Source: Lacticaseibacillus suibinensis (lineage in GTDB: Bacteria > Bacillota > Bacilli > Lactobacillales > Lactobacillaceae). From it: DNA of 64,000 nucleotides. The notes below the pieces were generated by a model. It did no database searches. It was not told where the DNA came from and saw nothing but the letters and a program-made list of their open reading frames with translations. The stretch is taken from positions 29,905 through 93,904 of the forward strand of contig NZ_RHOK01000012.1 in the NCBI RefSeq assembly GCF_003946175.1. Direction: 5' to 3'. Shown one piece after another: positions 61,454 through 64,000 of this stretch (the stretch's first letter is position 1; every line of letters starts with the position of its first letter). Position numbers and translations under genes: made by a program.

Positions 61454-62638
61454 TTAATCTAAGTACTTGGCTAACTCAGCAACTTTGTCCAAGTGCTCCC
61501 AAGGAAGATCAACATCTGTACGTCCAAAATGACCATACGCCGCGGTTTGTTCGTAAATCGGCCGCTGTAGGTCAAGCATTTTAATGATGCCTGCCGGCCG
61601 CAAGTCAAACAACTTGCGAATGGCAGTGGTAATCGTTTGTTCAGAAACTTTATTGGTGCCAAAGCAGTTCACTGAGACGGACACCGGTTGGGCCACGCCA
61701 ATCGCGTAAGCCAACTGCACTTCCATCTTATCCGCTAAGCCAGCGGCCACCACGTTCTTAGCGATGTAACGCGCCGCATAAGAAGCGGAGCGGTCCACCT
61801 TGGTGGCATCCTTACCGGAAAAGGCGCCGCCACCATGCCGGGCAAAGCCGCCATAGGTATCGACAATGATTTTACGCCCGGTCAAGCCAGAGTCGGCTTG
61901 TGGCCCGCCTAACACGAAACGACCAGTCGGGTTCACGTAGATTTTGGTGTCCGCATCCAGCAAGTTGGCTGGAATCACTGCACGAATGACCTGCTGCTCA
62001 ACATCGGCCCGAATTTGCGCCAACGTGGCATCTGGATCATGCTGGGTGGAAATGACGACGGTATCGACCCGCACCGGCTTTTCTTGATCATCGTATTCAA
62101 CGGTCACTTGCGCCTTGGCATCGGGCCGCAGGTAACTGATGGTGCCATCCTTGCGCAATTTGGCAATCCGCTGCATCAGCTGATGGGCCAGCGCAATCGG
62201 TAGTGGCATGTACTGCGGCGTTTCGTTGATGGCATAGCCAAACATCATGCCTTGATCGCCGGCGCCAATTTTGTCCAACGAATCGGTTTCACCTTCCCGC
62301 GCTTCATAGGAGTCATCGACCCCTTGCGCAATGTCAGGCGACTGTTCGTCCAGGGCGGTCATCACACCCACGCTATCCGGGTCAAAGCCGGATGCTTTGT
62401 CGTAGCCAATCCGGCGAATGGTATCGCGGACGACTTTTTGGATATCAACATAAGCGGTGGTTGAGATTTCCCCCACCACCAGCACCAAGCCGGTGGTGAC
62501 AGTAGTTTCACACGCAACCCGGGCATTTTTGTCCTGGGCCAACATTGCATCCAAGATGGCATCGCTGATTTGGTCGGCGATTTTATCTGGATGGCCTTCA
62601 GAGACAGACTCCGAAGTAAATAAATGACGTTCTTGCAT
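61454..62638 (-). CDS. metK: S-adenosylmethionine synthase
   Basis: This 394-residue enzyme makes SAM from methionine and ATP. It shows [34 protein letters not shown] and [19 protein letters not shown], all intact. The ATG at 62638 is preceded by GGGGGA, which is part of the SMK-box. Expression is limited at translation by SAM. Confidence 0.97.
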   Translation of the reverse strand: MQERHLFTSESVSEGHPDKIADQISDAILDAMLAQDKNARVACETTVTTGLVLVVGEISTTAYVDIQKVVRDTIRRIGYDKASGFDPDSVGVMTALDEQSPDIAQGVDDSYEAREGETDSLDKIGAGDQGMMFGYAINETPQYMPLPIALAHQLMQRIAKLRKDGTISYLRPDAKAQVTVEYDDQEKPVRVDTVVISTQHDPDATLAQIRADVEQQVIRAVIPANLLDADTKIYVNPTGRFVLGGPQADSGLTGRKIIVDTYGGFARHGGGAFSGKDATKVDRSASYAARYIAKNVVAAGLADKMEVQLAYAIGVAQPVSVSVNCFGTNKVSEQTITTAIRKLFDLRPAGIIKMLDLQRPIYEQTAAYGHFGRTDVDLPWEHLDKVAELAKYLD

Positions 62639-62725
62639 TATTTTTCCCCCTAAATTTGTTTCGGTTACAAGGCACCTCTGACTATCCGGTCAGATCCCAT
62701 CGGGAATTCGTTGCAACTGATTTAT
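62639..62725 (-). promoter_or_regulatory. SMK-box (SAM-III) riboswitch of metK
   Basis: On the minus strand TTGCAAC, TTCCCGATGGGATC, a stem with CTGACCGG and TAGTCAGA, then GGTGCCTTGTAACCGAAAC and AGGGGGAA just before the start match the conserved elements of the metK SMK box of Lactobacillales. SAM binding pairs the Shine-Dalgarno with the upstream strand and stops translation. Confidence 0.88.
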
Positions 62726-62815
62726 TCTATCACATCCACCGGTCAAAATCGAAATTACTTTGCCAGCCGGCAGTGACTCCGCTATGATAGAAAGCGTACT
62801 GAAAGGAATTATGTG

Positions 62816-63451
62816 ATGACAATCAAATCGTTATTTGCCGCGGTGACAGCGGTCATCCAAATTGCCCTGCTGCCACTGCTCCTGAACCCCGGCCTCGTCT
62901 TTTCAGGGCCACTGATCGCCTTGTTGGCCTTAATTCTCGTGATGGCCGGCCTCGCCCACTTCGCCAAGCCGTTGTGGTGGACAGTGGCCGCCTTGATTTT
63001 GGCCGTCATCAGCAGTAGTGCGAACTGGACGCTATTGCCCCTGGCCCTGGCTCAAATCGGCCTCGGGCTCCTACTGGCCACGCAAAAAATGTCCCCGTTG
63101 CTCAAAGCGAGTGGCTGGCAGCTGGAAGTGCTGTTCTTACAGCTGCTGCTCAGCGCCAGCATCACTCATGGCTTAACCATCACGGCCCTTATCATCAACT
63201 GCCTGTTTGCCGCTTTGATGCTGCTACTCATTTGGGCTGAGCGCCTGCCTTTTGCCGCCACCATCATCGGTTTGCTTGCAATTCTCGGTATCGGCTTTTG
63301 GCAGCAACAGTTCACCTTGCTCTTTGCGCTGATTACTCTGGCCTGCAGCGGGATCTTGACGGTCCGGCATTGGGCCAAACAGCCTGGCGTGATTGCCTGG
63401 ACGCAAATCAGTTTAAGCGCACTCCTTTACCTGGTTCGGCTCCACGGCTAA
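62816..63451 (+). CDS. Hydrophobic membrane protein, unknown (DUF-type, about 7 helices)
   Basis: This 211-residue protein is almost entirely hydrophobic, with six to eight helices, and a helix end KPLWWTVAALILAVISSS. I do not recognise the family; some small integral proteins of this size are annotated as YrdB/DUF2568-like, but I cannot confirm it. ATG 62816 has AAAGGA eight bases upstream and a TATGAT -10 at 62783-62788. A terminator follows. Confidence 0.7.
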   Translation: MTIKSLFAAVTAVIQIALLPLLLNPGLVFSGPLIALLALILVMAGLAHFAKPLWWTVAALILAVISSSANWTLLPLALAQIGLGLLLATQKMSPLLKASGWQLEVLFLQLLLSASITHGLTITALIINCLFAALMLLLIWAERLPFAATIIGLLAILGIGFWQQQFTLLFALITLACSGILTVRHWAKQPGVIAWTQISLSALLYLVRLHG

Positions 63452-63456
63452 ACGCA

Positions 63457-63495
63457 AAAGGCACGCTTCGCAAAACTGCGAAGCGTGCCTTTTTT
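63457..63495. terminator. Bidirectional terminator between the membrane protein gene and the tRNA array
   Basis: AAGGCACGCTTCGCA pairs with TGCGAAGCGTGCCTT around four bases, with A and T runs on both sides. Confidence 0.9.
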
Positions 63496-63499
63496 CGGC

Positions 63500-63573
63500 C
63501 GGTTCCAACGAGACTCGAACTCGTGATCTCCTGCGTGACAGGCAGGCGTCCTAACCAACTAGACCATGGAACC
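63500..63573 (-). tRNA. tRNA-Asp (GTC)
   Basis: The minus strand starts GGTTCCATGGTCTAGTTGG, folds as a tRNA and carries anticodon GTC in loop CTGTCAC. It is the last gene of the array, closed by the terminator. Confidence 0.95.
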
Positions 63574-63591
63574 AAAAGAAAGGTAAAAAAA

Positions 63592-63664
63592 TGGAGGATA
63601 CAGGGCTCGAACCTGTGACCCTCTGCTTGTAAGGCAGACGCTCTCCCAACTGAGCTAATCCTCC
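63592..63664 (-). tRNA. tRNA-Val (TAC)
   Basis: The minus strand starts GGAGGATTAGCTCAGTTGG, with anticodon TAC in loop CTTACAA and acceptor end ATCCTCCA. Confidence 0.95.
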
Positions 63665-63672
63665 ATATGCAA

Positions 63673-63744
63673 TGACCCGTACGGGATTTGAACCCATGTT
63701 ACCGCCGTGAAAGGGCGGTGTCTTAACCACTTGACCAACGGGCC
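63673..63744 (-). tRNA. tRNA-Glu (TTC)
   Basis: The minus strand starts GGCCCGTTGGTCAAGTGG and carries anticodon TTC in loop CTTTCAC. Confidence 0.95.
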
Positions 63745-63754
63745 ATACAATCAA

Positions 63755-63843
63755 CGGAGAGTAAGGGATTCGAACCCTTGATACGGGCAAACCCGTATAC
63801 ATGGTTTCCAACCATGCTCCTTCGGCCTCTCGGACAACTCTCC
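63755..63843 (-). tRNA. tRNA-Ser (GGA)
   Basis: The 89-base minus-strand sequence starts GGAGAGTTGTCCGAGAGG, has anticodon GGA in loop TTGGAAA and a long variable arm (TACGGG/CCCGTA). Confidence 0.95.
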
Positions 63844-63851
63844 ATAAAAAA

Positions 63852-63924
63852 CTCCGGATGTCAGGCTCGAACTGACGACAACCTGATTAACAGTCAGGTG
63901 CTCTACCAACTGAGCTAATCCGGA
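63852..63924 (-). tRNA. tRNA-Asn (GTT)
   Basis: The minus strand starts TCCGGATTAGCTCAGTTGG, with anticodon GTT in loop CTGTTAA. It is the cognate tRNA of the asnA T-box in this window. Confidence 0.95.
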
Positions 63925-63934
63925 ATAAAAACAA

Positions 63935-64000
63935 AGCGCGGCAGCTTCCTACCCTCGCAGGCAGTCACCCACCAACTACTCTCGGCGTAGAGAAGCTTAA
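63935..64000 (-). rRNA. 5S rRNA, 3' part
   Basis: The reverse complement contains GCGAGGGTAGGAAGCTGCCG and AGTAGTTGGTGGGTGACTGC, typical of lactobacillar 5S rRNA. The 5' half lies beyond the right edge, with 23S and 16S expected further along. It precedes the tRNA-Asn gene at the end of an rrn operon. Confidence 0.9.

Overview
The window looks like chromosomal DNA of a moderately high-GC lactic acid bacterium of the family Lactobacillaceae, most like Lacticaseibacillus or a close relative (inference). The signs are strong AGGAGG ribosome sites, frequent GTG starts, an SMK-box SAM riboswitch on metK, T-box leaders on leuS and asnA, PepN, a five-gene Opp peptide importer with a long OppB, a cellobiose-type PTS and a 5S-tRNA array. 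I see no prophage, CRISPR array or intact insertion sequence. Most of it is housekeeping backbone with a few accessory pieces.

Layout. 1-7.6 kb: yfmF (cut by the window edge), ftsK, trmL and an rlmA-like methyltransferase on the minus strand, then corA and guaC on the plus strand and a tiny membrane protein on the minus strand. 7.6-8.0 kb is structured noncoding DNA. 8.0-10.7 kb: lactonase-like protein, uppP, cutC. 10.7-15.4 kb: degV, the conserved Firmicutes group rluD-nadK-relQ, and a divergent CYTH protein and SpxH-like adaptor. 15.5-19 kb: ald, coiA, recA with an SOS box. 19-29 kb: small metabolic, regulatory and transport genes, including a SemiSWEET protein, a lipid-kinase-like protein, a TetR regulator, asnA behind a T-box, a phosphatase group, an MFS exporter and a GNAT protein. 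29-33.3 kb: pepN, a competence-type sigma factor and two unknown small genes, one with an SOS-like box. 33.4-38.5 kb: three ABC half-exporters; two form a heterodimer of the LmrCD type and the third looks foreign by base composition. 38.7-47.7 kb: oppABCDF and a secreted ten-repeat protein, lying between two identical inverted tRNA-Leu(CAG) genes. 47.8-53.9 kb: NAD(P)HX dehydratase, an RsuA-type synthase, a lipid-flippase-like protein and leuS with its T-box. 53.9-54.2 kb is a tandem block of a dispersed repeat. 54.3-62.7 kb: PAP2 phosphatase, a beta-glucoside operon (RpiR regulator, PTS EIIC, GH1 enzyme, ROK kinase), an MFS exporter and metK. 62.8-64 kb: a membrane protein and the tail of an rRNA operon (5S, Asn, Ser, Glu, Val, Asp).

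The genes connect in several ways. The leuS T-box appears to carry a CUG specifier, which would be read by the tRNA-Leu(CAG) encoded twice here. The asnA T-box appears to carry AAC, matching the tRNA-Asn(GTT) at the right end. Opp and PepN supply amino acids from peptides. CoiA, RecA and the competence-like sigma factor are parts of a DNA-uptake programme. The main candidates for new biology are the ten-repeat secreted protein, the SOS-boxed small gene at 32.5-32.8 kb, two families of dispersed palindromic DNA, and the attenuator-like leader of the ABC exporter.
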